DNA of 64,000 bases from Gari tellinella (GCA_922989275.2 OV277869.1:20160189-20224188); one strand, 5' to 3'. Shown: positions 1 through 10,348, numbered from the stretch's first letter. A program made the numbers and translations. The notes: generated by a model from the letters alone, not told the origin.

Positions 1-204
1 TTAGTAAGAAAACTGATAAGAATAGTTTTACAACCTTTAAACAAGTGGAAAACCACACTGGTTGGCGAGTGGCGACAGAATTTGCTGAGTTTCAGTTTTA
101 TAATTTACCAAAATTTTCAATCGCCAGAATTGATGAAATTGAAATTTTCAGTCGCCGCCTGAAAAAGTAATAGCCAAGTTGGTTTTTTTGCGACGGATAA
201 CGCT
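1..204. other. AT-rich intron or upstream DNA, no feature seen
   Basis: No coding potential, terminal repeat or tandem structure is visible. It adjoins the 3' end of the minus-strand LINE remnant that begins near 205. Confidence 0.4.
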
Positions 205-1070
205 AACCTAGGTACCTACAGAGCGAGAAAAAAACAAATAACTACAATTAGATAAAAAATAAACATGAATAAACATACAAAAGACAGCCCCAAAAAGGGC
301 AATCACATTACCCCATCAATCAGCAATGAGCCGACAGGCTAAAGATTGCCGACCAATAGAAATAATAGTAGAGCGCCCAATGCTGGCCTCCTAATGCAAT
401 ATAACTAGGAAAAATAGCATGCGTCAATAACTAAACATTTCTTTAAGAGACCACAAACCAGATAATACTCCATAACTCCCATTTAGACCAACAGCATCTA
501 CAGCAAGTTCATAGCCCAGAGGTAGCAGTGTTCTAATAACAAAGATTAAAGAAGTGTGTTTTCAGACGTTTTTTGAAGACTGCAACTGAGCTCGCATCTC
601 TGATGTCTGATGGTAGAGTGTTCCAGAGCTTTTGGGCTGCATGCATGAAAAGTCTATCTCAAACTTCACCAAATAACTTCTCGGTACAGCGAGCAATACT
701 GATTTACTCGCAGACCGCAAGTCTCTTTGAGGTTTATACAAGTCAAGCATACTGACAATGTACCTTGGAGAATCATTGCACATGGCTTAGTATGTGAGTG
801 TCAGAATTTGGAATTCAATTCTGTGTTGAACTGGAAGCCAGTGAAGATCCTTCAAGACTGGAATGATGTGATTGTACCGAAGATTCCTGGTAATGATGCA
901 GGCTGCTGTATTTTGCACACACTGTAGTTTTTGTAGTGAGTTTTGGGGAATCCCAAAACAGCAGTGAGTTGCAGTAGTAAATTTTTATGTGACCAGAGAA
1001 TTGATCAAGGTCTTTGTAGCTTCTCGAGCAAGGTACTGTCTAATATGACCTATTTACCACAGCCGTCCGT
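205..1070 (-). pseudogene. LINE remnant (CR1/L2-like), reverse transcriptase C-terminus and 3' UTR
   Basis: Read on the minus strand, 1050 down to about 560 gives a decayed version of the C-terminal tail of a CR1/L2-type ORF2. It contains YCNSLLF, VLKDLHWLPVQHRIEF, NDSPRYIVSMLDLY and RDLRSASKS. LHWLPVxxRI is a hallmark of this part of the protein. There is an in-frame stop just before AMCNDSPRY, a frameshift near 640, and a degraded stretch at YCNSLL. The remaining 3' UTR matches the copy at 7063-8372, including the TTCTCGCTTTGTAGGTAC-like end near 212-235. Clade assignment is by motif only. Confidence 0.75.
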
Positions 1071-1159
1071 AGCTAGACCTACACACAGTGTTAATGTGCT
1101 GTGTCATATCCATTTGGGAATCAAATTGAAAAATTTAGCTAAACATTTGTAACAGTTAA

Positions 1160-1401
1160 CTCATTCAACCCTGAAACTTTTAATGGACAATTCCAATTTC
1201 AAAATAAGTCTTGTCCATGTTTGACTATTTAGGGTTGATTTTAACAATATATTTTAAAATGACAAACATTGTAGACCCTGATCAGAGGGCTCCTTAGGAT
1301 CCCTCTGATCAAGGTCTACATTGTTTGCATGGGACAAGTGTAATCCTCACAGGTACGCTGTTTGTTAAGGATGAATCTTCTCGTCCCTAGGGTTGAATGT
1401 G
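1160..1401. mobile_element. TTAA-flanked MITE with a central hairpin
   Basis: TTAA at 1156-1159 and 1402-1405 flank 242 bp. The ends form an imperfect terminal inverted repeat (CTCATTCAACCCT against CACATTCAACCCT). The centre (1263-1327) is a hairpin with 27-bp arms, 25 paired, built on GATCAGAGGG and CCCTCTGATC around an 11-bp loop. TTAA duplication is the piggyBac signature; no coding content. A related copy lies at 63206-63419. Confidence 0.65.
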
Positions 1402-1474
1402 TTAAGGTCTTTTTACATCAGCTTTTGTTTTGTGAAAATGTCATATGGCTCGGATATTCATCACCTATAGTGAG

Positions 1475-1707
1475 CCAGTGGAGAAAATGTTAATCTTTCC
1501 CATTTTAAATGTGTATCAAATGCAGTGCGTTTCACTAAATCGACAAAAAAAACCCACTGTTTCGAAATTTCTCTCCAATTATTTTAGTTTGAGTGGCAAA
1601 CAGTTTGGAGCTGGATCAGACACTGAGTCACCCACATCTGATTTGGCCCCAAACCATTTGCAATTGGGTAAACGTGTCTATTGAGAAAGAATACCATCCT
1701 CTCCATT
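1475..1707. mobile_element. Degraded CAGTGG-type MITE
   Basis: It begins CAGTGGAGAAAATGTTA and ends near CTCCATTG, with the central AAACAGTTTGGAGC ... CAAACCATTTGC pair seen in the better copies at 31845-32090, 55666-55933 and 56480-56720. The central stem has lost pairing. Confidence 0.5.
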
Positions 1708-1714
1708 GTATAGT

Positions 1715-2040
1715 TCTAGTTATGTATAGTACTGTGTTCCCTCTGTACAAGGGCCTTCCGAACAATGACTCCCTCTGAGCAACAACCCTCGCCACTGTTC
1801 CCCAAACAAGACAACAATATGTCTAATACTTTCGCTTCTGAAATATTTCGTCCCCTGTTTTTCCCAAAGTCACACATTGGACATTTTGACACAAAAAACA
1901 TAATGACAACTGACAAACAGTTTGAATCCAGATCAGTCGCCGCATTAAGTGGCGTCTGATCTAGATTCAAGCTTTTTGCAGTTGTACACCAATTTCCTTC
2001 TCTATAACGACTCCCTCGGAACAACCCACACAGTTTTTGT
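1715..2040. mobile_element. Diverged MITE with GATCAG-type central stem
   Basis: The centre at about 1921-1970 is an inverted repeat, GATCCAGATCAG-TCGCC ... GGCGTCTGATCTAGATTC, related to the centre of the CAGTGG family. The outer parts carry GAACAATGACTCCCTC near 1758 and ATAACGACTCCCTCGGAAC near 2003 as a direct pair. The ends are not clear. Confidence 0.4.
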
Positions 2041-2104
2041 CTCCCTTTGGGTGTCGCTGTGGAGAGGGAGCGCTGTAACGCAGAGTTGCCAAATTACTTT
2101 ACAG

Positions 2105-2202
2105 GAAGACGATGTTGATGTTAAAGGCAGAAAGTCAGACAAAGACGTGGCTGATAGTATGATGGCAGATCTGGAAGCCATGATGAGCAGTGCCAAGTCA
2201 GG
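2105..2202 (+). CDS. DHX8: DHX8 exon: acidic segment upstream of the RS region
   Basis: A 98-nt internal exon follows the acceptor ...TTACTTTACAG and ends at the donor GTATGT. It encodes EDDVDVKGRKSD, then KDVADSMMADLEAMMSSAKS, and leaves two bases (GG) that complete a glycine codon with the next exon. The pattern EDDVxV ... LEALM matches the segment just before the RS region in vertebrate DHX8. The frame stays open on both sides by chance, but the splice signals and the phase match to the next exon define the ends. A TTAA-flanked MITE begins 10 bp beyond the donor. I found no preceding exon between 1 and 2104, so it should lie upstream of the window. Confidence 0.83.
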
Positions 2203-2212
2203 GTATGTCACT

Positions 2213-2635
2213 TTAACCCATTTCTCCATAAAGACACATTTTTACGCCTTTAATTTATTCATCCGCTGAAAAAAAAAAGTTCCAATTTATACAGTTGTAG
2301 ATATGCACCATAGGAAATATTTTCTGTATCTAGGCAGATGGTAGACCCTTGTTTCTAGTTTTCAAGACATGTGACAACTTAAAGTAGATTGAAGGGAAAA
2401 CAGAATGTGCCTTAACCCTATTCCCCATGGCCTGTTTCTAGTTTGTGAAGTTAGGTGACCACTGAAAGCAGGTTGAAAGTAAAGCAGAATGCACCCTAAG
2501 GTGTGTTTGCTTTACTTTCAGCCTGTTTTAAGCTACCATCTGCTAGGTTAAAGAAAATATATATTTTCTGATGCATATTCATGGCTGCATAAATTGGAAC
2601 TGTTTCCTTCAGTGGAGGAATAAATTAATTGTTTA
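2213..2635. mobile_element. Two adjacent TTAACCC-type MITEs
   Basis: The first starts TTAACCCATTTCTCC at 2213, 10 bp inside the intron; the second starts TTAACCCTATTCCCC at 2411. The second carries the family hairpin AAAGCAGGTTGAAAGTAAAG ... CTTTACTTTCAGCCTG. TTAA followed by CCC is the piggyBac-type terminus. Family relatives: 4381-4590, 23769-23870, 35820-36000, 41735-41764 with 52876-53062, 59930-60075 and 63450-63665. Confidence 0.55.
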
Positions 2636-2811
2636 TGGCTTACTAGGTAGGAACTCATTTTCTTAGTGTAAATGATTGAAAGTATATATGGAAGTAATCA
2701 AAACAGTGGAACCCCTCCAAACTGGTGAACCTCTAAAACACCAAAATTCTCTCTAAACCGCACAAAAGCTTTTGTCCTGTTTCCAACCCTTCTTTATTAT
2801 TTAGCTATACT

Positions 2812-4382
2812 GAGCCCAAGGCTCAAGGTGAGCTATTGGGATGGCCCTGTGTCCGTCGCCGTGCTTCGTCGTTAACAATTGCTTCAAATGACATCTCCTC
2901 CTATACCGCTTAACAGAACTCAATATTATTATTGTCTCCATTCCGAATTTCCTTTTTACTAATTGAAGACAGAATATCGAAAGAAAGTAACATTTATATT
3001 GTTTACCGACATGTTTGTGACAGTATGGGAAGGGCCGAATCTAATATTGCAATAACTAACTTTTGTTTATATTAAACAAATTACATGATGCTTGTGTGAA
3101 TATGTATACTAATTGAACAATAAAATATTATTAAACTAAACAGAACTCAACCAAACTTTACAGAAATGTTCCTTGGGTCAAACTCTTTCAAATTTGTTTA
3201 AAGAATTAAAAACAATGCAGAACTCTGGTTGCCATTAAAAAATCTTCTTGTCAGAAACTGCAAGGACCAGAACTTAGATATTTGGCATATAGCATTGCTT
3301 ACTAGTCCTCTATCAAATTTGTTCAAATTATGCCCCTGGGGTCAAAATTGGCCCGCCCCGGGGATCACAGTTTTACAAAGAGTTATAGAAAGAAATTTTC
3401 AAACGTCTTTTCCTCTGACACTATTATGGCCTTAGCTTTGATATTCGGTATGGTGACACTTCTAAATATCCTTTACATATTTTGTTCAAATGGTTGCGGT
3501 CTGTTGCACATCTAGGTCACAGGAGCTAAAAATAGATTTTTTCAATGAAAACTTAAAAAATCTTTTTGTCAGAAACTACAAGGGCCAGAGCTTATATATT
3601 TGGCACATAGCATAGCATACAGGTCCTCTATCAAGTTTGTTCAAATTATGCCCCTGGGGTCAAAATTGGTCCGCCCCGGGGGGTCACAGTTTTACAAAGA
3701 GTTATAGAATGAAATTTTCAAACGTCTTTTCCTCTGACACTATTATGGCCTTTGATATAGCTTTGATATTCGGTATGGTGCCACTTATAAATATCCTTTA
3801 CATATTTTGTTCAAATGGTTGCGGTCTGTTGCATATCTAGGTCACAGGAGCTAAAAATAGATTTTTTTCAATGAAAACTTAAAAAATCTTCTCGTCTGAA
3901 ACTACAATGGCCAGAGCTTAGATTTTTGGCACATACAGGTCCTCTATCACGTTTGTTTAAATTATGCCTTTCAGGTCAAAATTGGCCCCGCCCCGGGGGT
4001 CACAGTTTTTCATAGAGTTATATAGTGAAATTTTCAAACGTATTCTCCTCTGGCACTTAATTTATATTGCCAGAGCTTTGATATTCGGTATGGTGACACT
4101 TCTAAATATTCTTTACGTATTTTGTTCAAATGGTTCCGGTCTGTTGCATATCTAGGTCACAGGCGCTAAAAATAGATTTTTTTCAATTGAAATCTTCTAG
4201 TCTTAAACCCTACTACCTTGATCTTAGATATTTGGCACATAGCATCATCTACAGGTCCTCTAACAAGATTGTTCAAATTATGCCCCTTGGGTAAAAAATA
4301 ATCCCTTCCTGGACATAAATAATTATCTCCATTTTGTCATTCATTCTTGGGTGAGCGAAATATGCCCCATGGGGCTCTTGTT
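2812..4382 (+). mobile_element. C1: hairpin-ended tandem-repeat element, family C
   Basis: The 5' end is a degraded AGCTcacctGAGCC ... AAGGTGAGCTATTGGG hairpin followed by a GTCCGTCG-like stretch. Units of about 300-340 bp follow (GGCCAGAGCTTAGATATTTG ... GCCCCGCCCCGGGG ... AGGTCACAGGAGCTAAAAAT). The 3' end is GGGTGAGCGAAATATGCCCC-ATGGGGCTCTTGTT, a terminal hairpin plus CTCTTGTT. The X-box palindrome present in other C copies is lost here. A 215-bp retroposed insert interrupts the 5' part. Confidence 0.75.
2924..3138 (+). mobile_element. 215-bp retroposed insert with 12-bp target duplication
   Basis: AACAGAACTCAA occurs at 2912-2923 and 3139-3150, and removing one copy plus the insert restores the family C sequence. 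The insert ends AATAAAATATTATTAAACT, a polyadenylation signal followed by an AT-rich tail. Both traits fit target-primed reverse transcription. I do not recognise the source; no reading frame of note. Confidence 0.7.
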
Positions 4383-4590
4383 ACCCATTACACCACAAAT
4401 AAGCCTTTTAACGTCTTTGGTTTATTCCAACATTGAAGAAAATAGTTTATACATTCTAGCTGATGATAGCTTGAAGAAGGTTAAAGTAAAGCAGAATGTG
4501 CCTATTAACCTTAACTTACTTTCAACCTGTTTTAAGTGGAGAGCTATCTTCCATACTAGAAACAAGCTAATTGGTAATGGGTTAAAAACC
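4383..4590. mobile_element. TTAACCC-type MITE
   Basis: It runs from ACCCATTACACC, directly after C1, to GGTAATGGGTTAA. Its centre has TTAAAGTAAAGCAGAATGTG and TTACTTTCAACCTGTTTTAAG, the family hairpin in imperfect form. Confidence 0.5.
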
Positions 4591-4680
4591 CTCTAAACTG
4601 GAAATCCCTATAAACCTGAAATCTTTGTTGTCCCCACACATGTCTGGTTTAGAGGAGTTTCTTTGTAAAGCTGTAAAGGG

Positions 4681-5854
4681 CCTTTTGCAATCCTTGAATG
4701 TCCGGCGTCAACAATTTTAGTGTTTACTCTCTAGAGGCCACAATATTTATCCAATCTTTCTCAAACTTGCTCAGATGGTATATTGCCATAAGAGTTCGGA
4801 TGAGTTTGATTATGGTTGAAATCGGACAAATAGGTCATGAGTTATCTACCTTTGAACTGCTGAAAATGCCATATTTAACAGTGTTTTCACTCTAGAGGCC
4901 ACAGTATTTATCCAATATTTCTAAAACTTGCCCAGATTGTATATGTCTATAAGAGTTCGAATGAGTTCGATTTTGGTTGAAATCGGACAAATAGATCGAG
5001 AGAAATCTACCTTTGAATTGCTGAAAATGCCATATTTAACGGTGTTTACACTCTAGAGGCCACACTTTTTATCCAATCTATCTCAAACCTGCTCAGATTG
5101 TAAATGACTATAAGAGTTCAGATGAGTTTGATTATGGTTGAAATCAGACACACATAGGTCGAGAGTTATTTACCTTTGAATTGCTGAAAATCCCATATTT
5201 AACGATGTTTACACTCTAGAGGTCACAAATTTTATCCAATCTTTCTCAAACTTACTCAGATTGTATATTACCATAAGACTTCAGATGACTTCAATTATGG
5301 TTGTAATCGGATCAAAAGGTCAAAAGTTATCTACCTTTGAATGGCTGAAAATGATATATTTAACAGTGTTTACGCTCTAGAGGCCACAATATTTATCCAA
5401 GCTCTCTCAAACTTGCCAAGTTTGTATATGACCATAAGAGTTTGTAAAATGGTGATTATGGTTGGAATCGGACAAATAGATAAAGGGATATCTACCTTTG
5501 AATTGCTGAAAATGCCATATTTTACAGCATTTACACTCTTGCAACTACAGTTTTCAATGGATTTTGATTATACTTGTACACAAAGGATTATGTTCTGCAA
5601 GGAGTGCAATTATTGTTGAAATGTAATCATTGTTGCAATAGTTACCTGCCCTTGATATACTTTGAAATGCTAGAAAAAGGCTTAATTTCAGTATTGTTTA
5701 GGCTCTAGTTATCTGCCTTTGATGTACTCTACTATACTACAGTAGGTCGACAAACTTGAATGGATTTAGAATAAAACGGGTGAAATTCAAAGGTAAAGCT
5801 ATCAGGCTTCATTACAAATGGTGAGCGATATCAGGGCCTTCAGGCCCTCTTGTT
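4681..5854 (+). mobile_element. B1: family B element, 5' hairpin missing
   Basis: It starts at TTTTGCAATCCTTGAATG, just inside the usual hairpin, then about five units of roughly 160-180 bp (TTTACACTCTAGAGGCCACA ... CTACCTTTGAATTGCTG). A unique 3' segment follows and the end is GGTGAGCGATATCAGGGCCT-TCAGGCCCTCTTGTT. The missing hairpin marks a 5' truncation. Confidence 0.72.
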
Positions 5855-6500
5855 GATAATGTTACAGTTTGAACTTGTAATCTGATCAATGGTTACACTG
5901 TTTGTCACTTATCAAACTGAAACATCATGTTGTACGTCTCACACTGCTGGAGTCTGCAGTTTGCAGGATCAGAACCCTTTCTGCCTCTTCTCAGAGTTCC
6001 AGATAAGGGGAGTATTTAAAAAACTCCAATATTTTTGTCTGCACCAAACCCTATGGTGTGACTTCTCATTAGAATTGTCTTGAAGACAGTTTAGTGGAGA
6101 AACAAAGGAGAAAATATTGTAAAACTTGAGCTGTGTCCCTCTTATCTGGAGCCCAGGGGCCCGTTTCATAAAACTTTGTACGACTAAAACAGTTGTAAGT
6201 CATTTCTGATTTATCCATCTTTTCAAGACGATTCCAAAGAGATGTCACAAGACAGGATTAGATGGAGAAATAAATAATTATTGAGACTTTTTAGCTCACC
6301 TGAGCACGAAGTGCTCAAGGTGAGCTTTTGTGCTCCATCTTTGTCCGGCGCCTTGCGTCGTGTGTCATGTGTCAACAATTTCTTCAAACATCTTCTTCTT
6401 CAAAACCACATATTTGATTGCAACAAAACTTCACAGGAATGTTCCTTGAATCAAGGTTTTTCAAAGTTGTTCAAAGAATTTGAAACAATGCAGAACTCTG

Positions 6501-6514
6501 GTTGCCATGGCAAC
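6501..6514. promoter_or_regulatory. RFX X-box-like palindrome in D1
   Basis: GTTGCCATGGCAAC fits the RFX consensus GTNRCC-N(0-3)-RGYAAC as a perfect palindrome. Seven further exact copies start at 19086, 34731, 35532, 37515, 40212, 45202 and 48238, all near the 5' end of a family C, D or E element. A near match lies at 22445. Binding is untested. Confidence 0.5.
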
Positions 6515-7603
6515 CAAAGTGAAAAAATAAGGAAATCTTAAAAAATCTTTTTGTCAAAATCACAAGGGCCAGAGCTTAGATATTTGGCACATAGCATCAT
6601 CTATAGGTCCTCTATCAAGATTGTTCAAAGTTTGACCCTTGGGTCAAAATTGGCCCCGCCCTGGGGGTCATCGTTTTACATAAAGTTATATAGTGAAATG
6701 TTCAAACATATTTTTCTCTGAAACCAATTTGGCCAGAGCTTTTATATTTGGCAATGTGTAACGTCTAGAGGTCCTTCACATGTTTTGTCGAATTGGTTCT
6801 GGTCTATTGAATATCTGGTTCACAGTAGCTTAAAATGAAAACTTTAAAAATCTTCTTGTCTGAAACCAAAATACTCTGAGCTTAGATACTTTGCACATAG
6901 CATCGTCACTGGGCTTAGATATTTTGCACATAACATCGTCTACAGGTCCTCTATCACAGTTGTTCAAAATTGGCCCGCCCTGGTGGTTGCAGTTTTACAT
7001 AGAGTTATATAGTATAGAGCTTAGATATTTTGCATGATGTAATGTCTAGAGGTCCTACACATTTCCAGTTCAACACAGAGTTGAATTCAAAATTCTGACA
7101 CTCACATACAAAGCCATGTGCAATGATTCTCCAAGGTACATTGTTAGTATGCTGGACGTGTATAGACCTCGAAGAGAGTTGCGGTCTGCGAGTAAATCAG
7201 TATCGCTGGTTGTGCCGAGAAGTCGTTTGGTGAAGTTTGGAGAGAGAAGTTTCATGCATGCAGCCCCAAAGCTCTGGAACACTCTACCACCAGACATCAG
7301 AGATGCTAGCTCAATTGCAGCCTTCAAAAAACGTTTGAAAACTCACTTCTTTAATATCTGTTATTAGAAGAAAGTGGGTAATCAATGACTGCTACCTCTG
7401 GGCTGTGTTCTTGCTGTGGATGCTGTGGGTATAATGGCAGTTCTGGAGTTGTACCATTGACCTTGTGCCTGTCTGGTAGATCTTGCTGGTAGGGATTGCC
7501 CAATCACTTTGAAACCATTTGGCTAGTGGTCTATGGTGTAATTCTTGGACAGCTTTATGTTTATGAACTAAGGGTGTACCACGGCCATGGATTGTACAAT
7601 ACT

Positions 7604-8085
7604 CAACCAAACAACACGGAGAGTATTGTTTTAAACATTCGTTTTACGACTTGTGAACTGCTCTCCGGCTCTACACTGAAACAAACAAACAAATTCAACC
7701 AAACAACACGGAGAGTATTGTTTTAAACATTCGTTTTACGACTTGTGAACTGCTCTCCGGCTCTACACTGAAACAAAGAAACAAATTCAACCAAACAACA
7801 CAGAGAGTATTGTTTTAAACATTCGTTTTACGACTTGTGAACTACTCTCCGGCTCTACACTGAAACAAACAAACAAACAAACAAATTCAACCAAACAACA
7901 TGGAGAGTATTGTTTTAAACATTCGTTTTACGACTTGTGAACTACTCTCCGGCTCTACACTGAAACAAACAAACAAACAAACAAATTCAACCAAACAACA
8001 CGGAGAGTATTGTTTTAAACATTCGTTTTACGACTTGTGAACTACTCTCCGGCTCTACACTGAAACAAACAAACAAACAAACAAA
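7604..8085. repeat. Five tandem copies of a 91-100 bp unit in the LINE 3' UTR
   Basis: Units begin CAACCAAACAACACGGAGAG at 7604, 7697, 7788, 7888 and 7988. Each contains GGAGAG ... CTCTCC as an inverted pair and ends in (ACAA)n, whose length varies between units. Units are nearly identical, so expansion is recent. Confidence 0.9.
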
Positions 8086-8351
8086 ACACCACTCTGTTTT
8101 TAATCATGCCATTGATCTTTTAATTATTTGACTCATTTTAAAAATGATCTTACAAACTTACTATAACAATTTTATAATTTTGGTAATAATTTTGGAAGAA
8201 ATTCCATGTTTCCATGCATCTCAATATTGTATCATTTTTATTGTGAATGTAGTTGTTTGTCTTTCTCGCTTTGTAGGTACATTTATATAATTTCATGTGA
8301 AGCTCTTTTGAACGCACAACTCCTGTGTGAAAAGAGCGCTATATAAATCGG

Positions 8352-8372
8352 GTATAATAATAATAATAATAA
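8352..8372. repeat. (TAA)n tail of the LINE
   Basis: A run of TAA repeats marks the 3' end of the LINE insertion at 7063-8372 and abuts its right target duplication. Confidence 0.8.
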
Positions 8373-8881
8373 TACACATATGTTGATGAATTGGTTCCGG
8401 TCTGTTGCATATCTGGGTCATCGGAGGTAAAAATAGATTTTTGTCAATGAAAACTTTAAGAATCTTGTCTGAAACCATAGTACACTGAGCTTAGATATTT
8501 GGCACATAGCATTGTCTACAGGTTCTGTATCAAAGTTATTAAAATTATGTCCCTGGTGTCATCAATGGCCCCACCCCTAGGATCACAGTTTTACAAAGAG
8601 TTATATAGGGCTCCTCAATAATCGTAGTCAATCGTTTCCTATCATTTCATTCGGCAGCCCGATTTGTCGCGAACCACTAAACGGAAGAACACGATTCCAA
8701 GATCGGAAGTAACCACAAAACTCTCATGGTGTCAAATCAATAAATTAATGTTGTCATTGTACGATTCAATATAAACTTGGAGCTCAATACGGGGAAAATC
8801 ATGTACTTTTGCTTTCAATTGTCGAACAATTTCGTTTAAAAAGTGGCTTAAAAGCATAAATAAATAGAATAACTGTGTTTT

Positions 8882-9752
8882 TAGCTCGCCTGTACGAAGT
8901 ACATGACGAGCTATTGCAATACCCCCGGTGTAGTCGGCGTCATCGTGAACGGCGTAAACAATTTTAAGAAAATGTCTATAACTTCTATGTCCCGTTAGGT
9001 ATTGCTTTCATAGTTGGTATGTGTGTGTATATGGACAAGACCTTTCCATGCACAGAAAAATTTGGATCCCCTTGACCTTGACCTTAAGGCCCGCGTTTAG
9101 GTTTCGAAATCTGTGTTTAGGTTTCGAAAAATGCCTATAACTTCTATGTCCCTTGAGGTATTGCTTTCATAGTTGGTATGTGTGTGTATATGGACCAGAC
9201 CTTTCCATGCACAGAAAAATTTGGATCCCTGTGACCTTGAACTTAGGGTCCGTGTTTAGGTTTCGAAATCTGTGTTTAGGTTTCGAAAAATGCCTATAAC
9301 TTCCATGTCCCTGGAGGTATTGCTTTAATAGTTGGTATGTGTGTGTATATGGACAAGACCTTTCCATGCACAGAAAAATTTGGACCCCTGTGACCTTGAC
9401 CTTGAACTTAGGGCCCGCGTTTAGGTTTCAAAATCTGTGTTTAGGTTTTGAAAAATGCCTATAACTTCTATGTCCCTTGAGGTATTGCTTTCATCGTTGG
9501 TATGTGTGTGTAATGGACCAGACCTTTTCATGCACAGAAAATTTTTAACCCCTGTGACCTTGACCTTGAACTTAGATCCAGGGTTTAAGGTTTCAAAAAA
9601 CGCTTACTTTTCCTATGTCCCTTGAGGTGTAACTTCATATTTAATTTTCATGTGTCAGGCAAAAAGCTTGACCTCGGTGACCTTGAGTGTGCTTTTAAGT
9701 TTCTAAATGTGCCGATGGCGAGCTTTGTTGTCTCTCTGACAACACTTGTTTC
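8882..9752 (+). mobile_element. F: family F element with about four 160-180 bp units
   Basis: The 5' hairpin TAGCTCGCCTGTACGAAGTA-CATGACGAGCTATTG starts at 8882. Units carry ATGCCTATAACTTCTATGTC, GTTGGTATGTGTGTGTAT and TGACCTTGACCTT. Near the 3' end GATGGCGAGCTTTG complements the 5' start, and the terminal hairpin is GTTGTCTCTCTGACAAC followed by ACTTGTT. Confidence 0.75.
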
Positions 9753-9764
9753 AGTATAAGATCG

Positions 9765-9885
9765 AATTTAATCCATTTCGTGAACATCAGACTGTTATAT
9801 TTTCACTTGTGACGTCGCCACTTGTGAAAATATATAACGTCTGATGGACTCAATGGATTCAATTTCTATCTGATACTAAAAAGAA
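9765..9885. repeat. Palindromic MITE centred on GTGACGTCGCCAC
   Basis: Arms run through ATCAGACTGTTATATTTTCA and its inverse, TGAAAATATATAACGTCTGAT, with outer arms ATCGAATTTAATCCATT and AATGGATTCAATTTC. It sits 100 bp upstream of the exon at 9987. Confidence 0.7.
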
Positions 9886-9986
9886 CAGTTATCCTCTATA
9901 TAATCTGACTATGACCGTTTTGGGCGTACAAAGTTTTATGAAACAGGCTCTTGCTATCAACTATTCACACCTTAATTCATTAACAG

Positions 9987-10064
9987 GGATAAAGTAAAGA
10001 AATCTAGAAGAAGCAGAAGTCGTAGCAGAGAAAGGAAAAGGAGTCGCAGCAGAGACAAGAAGAG
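9987..10064 (+). CDS. DHX8: DHX8 exon: first RS-rich segment
   Basis: A 78-nt exon with acceptor TTCATTAACAG and donor GTATTG. With the two bases carried from the previous exon it reads G, then DKVKKSRRSRSRSRERKR, then SRSRDKK, and ends with AG that is completed as serine by the next exon. RS and RD dipeptides of this type are typical of the N-terminal region of DHX8 and mediate contacts with splicing factors. The exon has no ATG, so a scan for start-to-stop reading frames misses it. A poly-G tract lies about 40 bp downstream in the intron. Confidence 0.86.
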
Positions 10065-10102
10065 GTATTGATTTTAGATTTCAATACAGTTGCTCCAACC
10101 AG

Positions 10103-10122
10103 GGGGGTGGGGGGGGGGGGGG
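10103..10122. repeat. Poly-G tract
   Basis: A G-only run interrupted by one T, in the first bases of the second intron. Confidence 0.8.
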
Positions 10123-10348
10123 AGAAAGCATACATATAGGCCTTTGTCTGTCCATTTGTCCCTTAAGCATAATTTTCATCCTGTAATTAGCAACAACCCA
10201 TCTTTGATAGGCTGTATGTTTCTCCAAAGAAAGATCACTTAATGCTGGTTTGACCATAATATTAAAAGGTTATGATTTGGGAATAGTATTGACTTAGCCC
10301 CTTACTACTGTGTGTTTATATCCCCAATCATGGTCTTTCTGATTTTTA

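Larger units (their letters stand above)
2700..4680. mobile_element. Older CAGTGGAACCCC-type element split by C1 and a MITE
   Basis: The left end CAGTGGAACCCCTCCAAAC lies at about 2704; the complementary side TCTGGTTTAGAGGAGTTTC lies at about 4642-4660. Between them sit C1 and a TTAACCC MITE. The ends resemble Tigger/pogo-type Tc1 superfamily MITEs. Boundaries are approximate. Confidence 0.35.
7063..8372 (+). pseudogene. 5'-truncated CR1/L2-like LINE insertion with 7-bp target duplication
   Basis: TACACAT at 7056-7062 and 8373-8379 flanks 1310 bp inserted in element D1. In frame from 7065 it reads PVQHRVEFKILTLTYKA, then MCNDSPRYIVSMLDVYRPRR, ELRSASKSVSLVVPRSRLVK, SFMHAAPKLWNTLPPDIRD and AAFKKRLKTHFF, ending with a stop after NICY near 7367. 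This is the C-terminal tail found in CR1/L2-clade reverse transcriptase proteins (APKLWNxLPxxIR ... FKxxLKTHLF). The insert ends GAGCGCTATATAAATCGGG followed by (TAA)n, a typical LINE or SINE 3' tail. Only about 100 codons of ORF2 remain, but they are uninterrupted, so the insertion is fairly young. Confidence 0.82.
6292..8605 (+). mobile_element. D1: family D element split by a LINE, 3' end missing
   Basis: The 5' hairpin TAGCTCACCTGAGCACGAAG-TGCTCAAGGTGAGC begins at 6292. The interior resembles family C, with the X-box palindrome at 6501-6514. A LINE occupies 7063-8372. The element stops without a 3' terminal hairpin near 8605 after GTTTTACAAAGAGTTATATA. Confidence 0.65.
6157..9952. mobile_element. 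3.8-kb block with inverted terminal repeats, carrying D1 and F
   Basis: The left end CAGGGGCCCGTTTCATAAAA and CTTTGTACGACTAAAAC is matched in inverse at 9905-9952 (GGGCGTACAAAGTTTTATG, AAACAGGCTCTTG). CAGGGGCC-like ends are common in hAT-type elements. The flanking eight bases do not match, so the duplication has decayed or the pairing is fortuitous. Confidence 0.4.

Noticed and set aside
1949..2269. 106-residue frame including the first DHX8 exon
   Set aside because: Only 2105-2202 is exon; the rest of the frame runs into repeat sequence and past the GTATGT donor.
8330..8372. tRNA-derived SINE ending in GCGCTATATAAATC and (TAA)n
   Set aside because: The tail is continuous with the LINE reading frame and 3' UTR inside one 7-bp target duplication, so it is the LINE's own 3' end; no A and B box promoter was seen.
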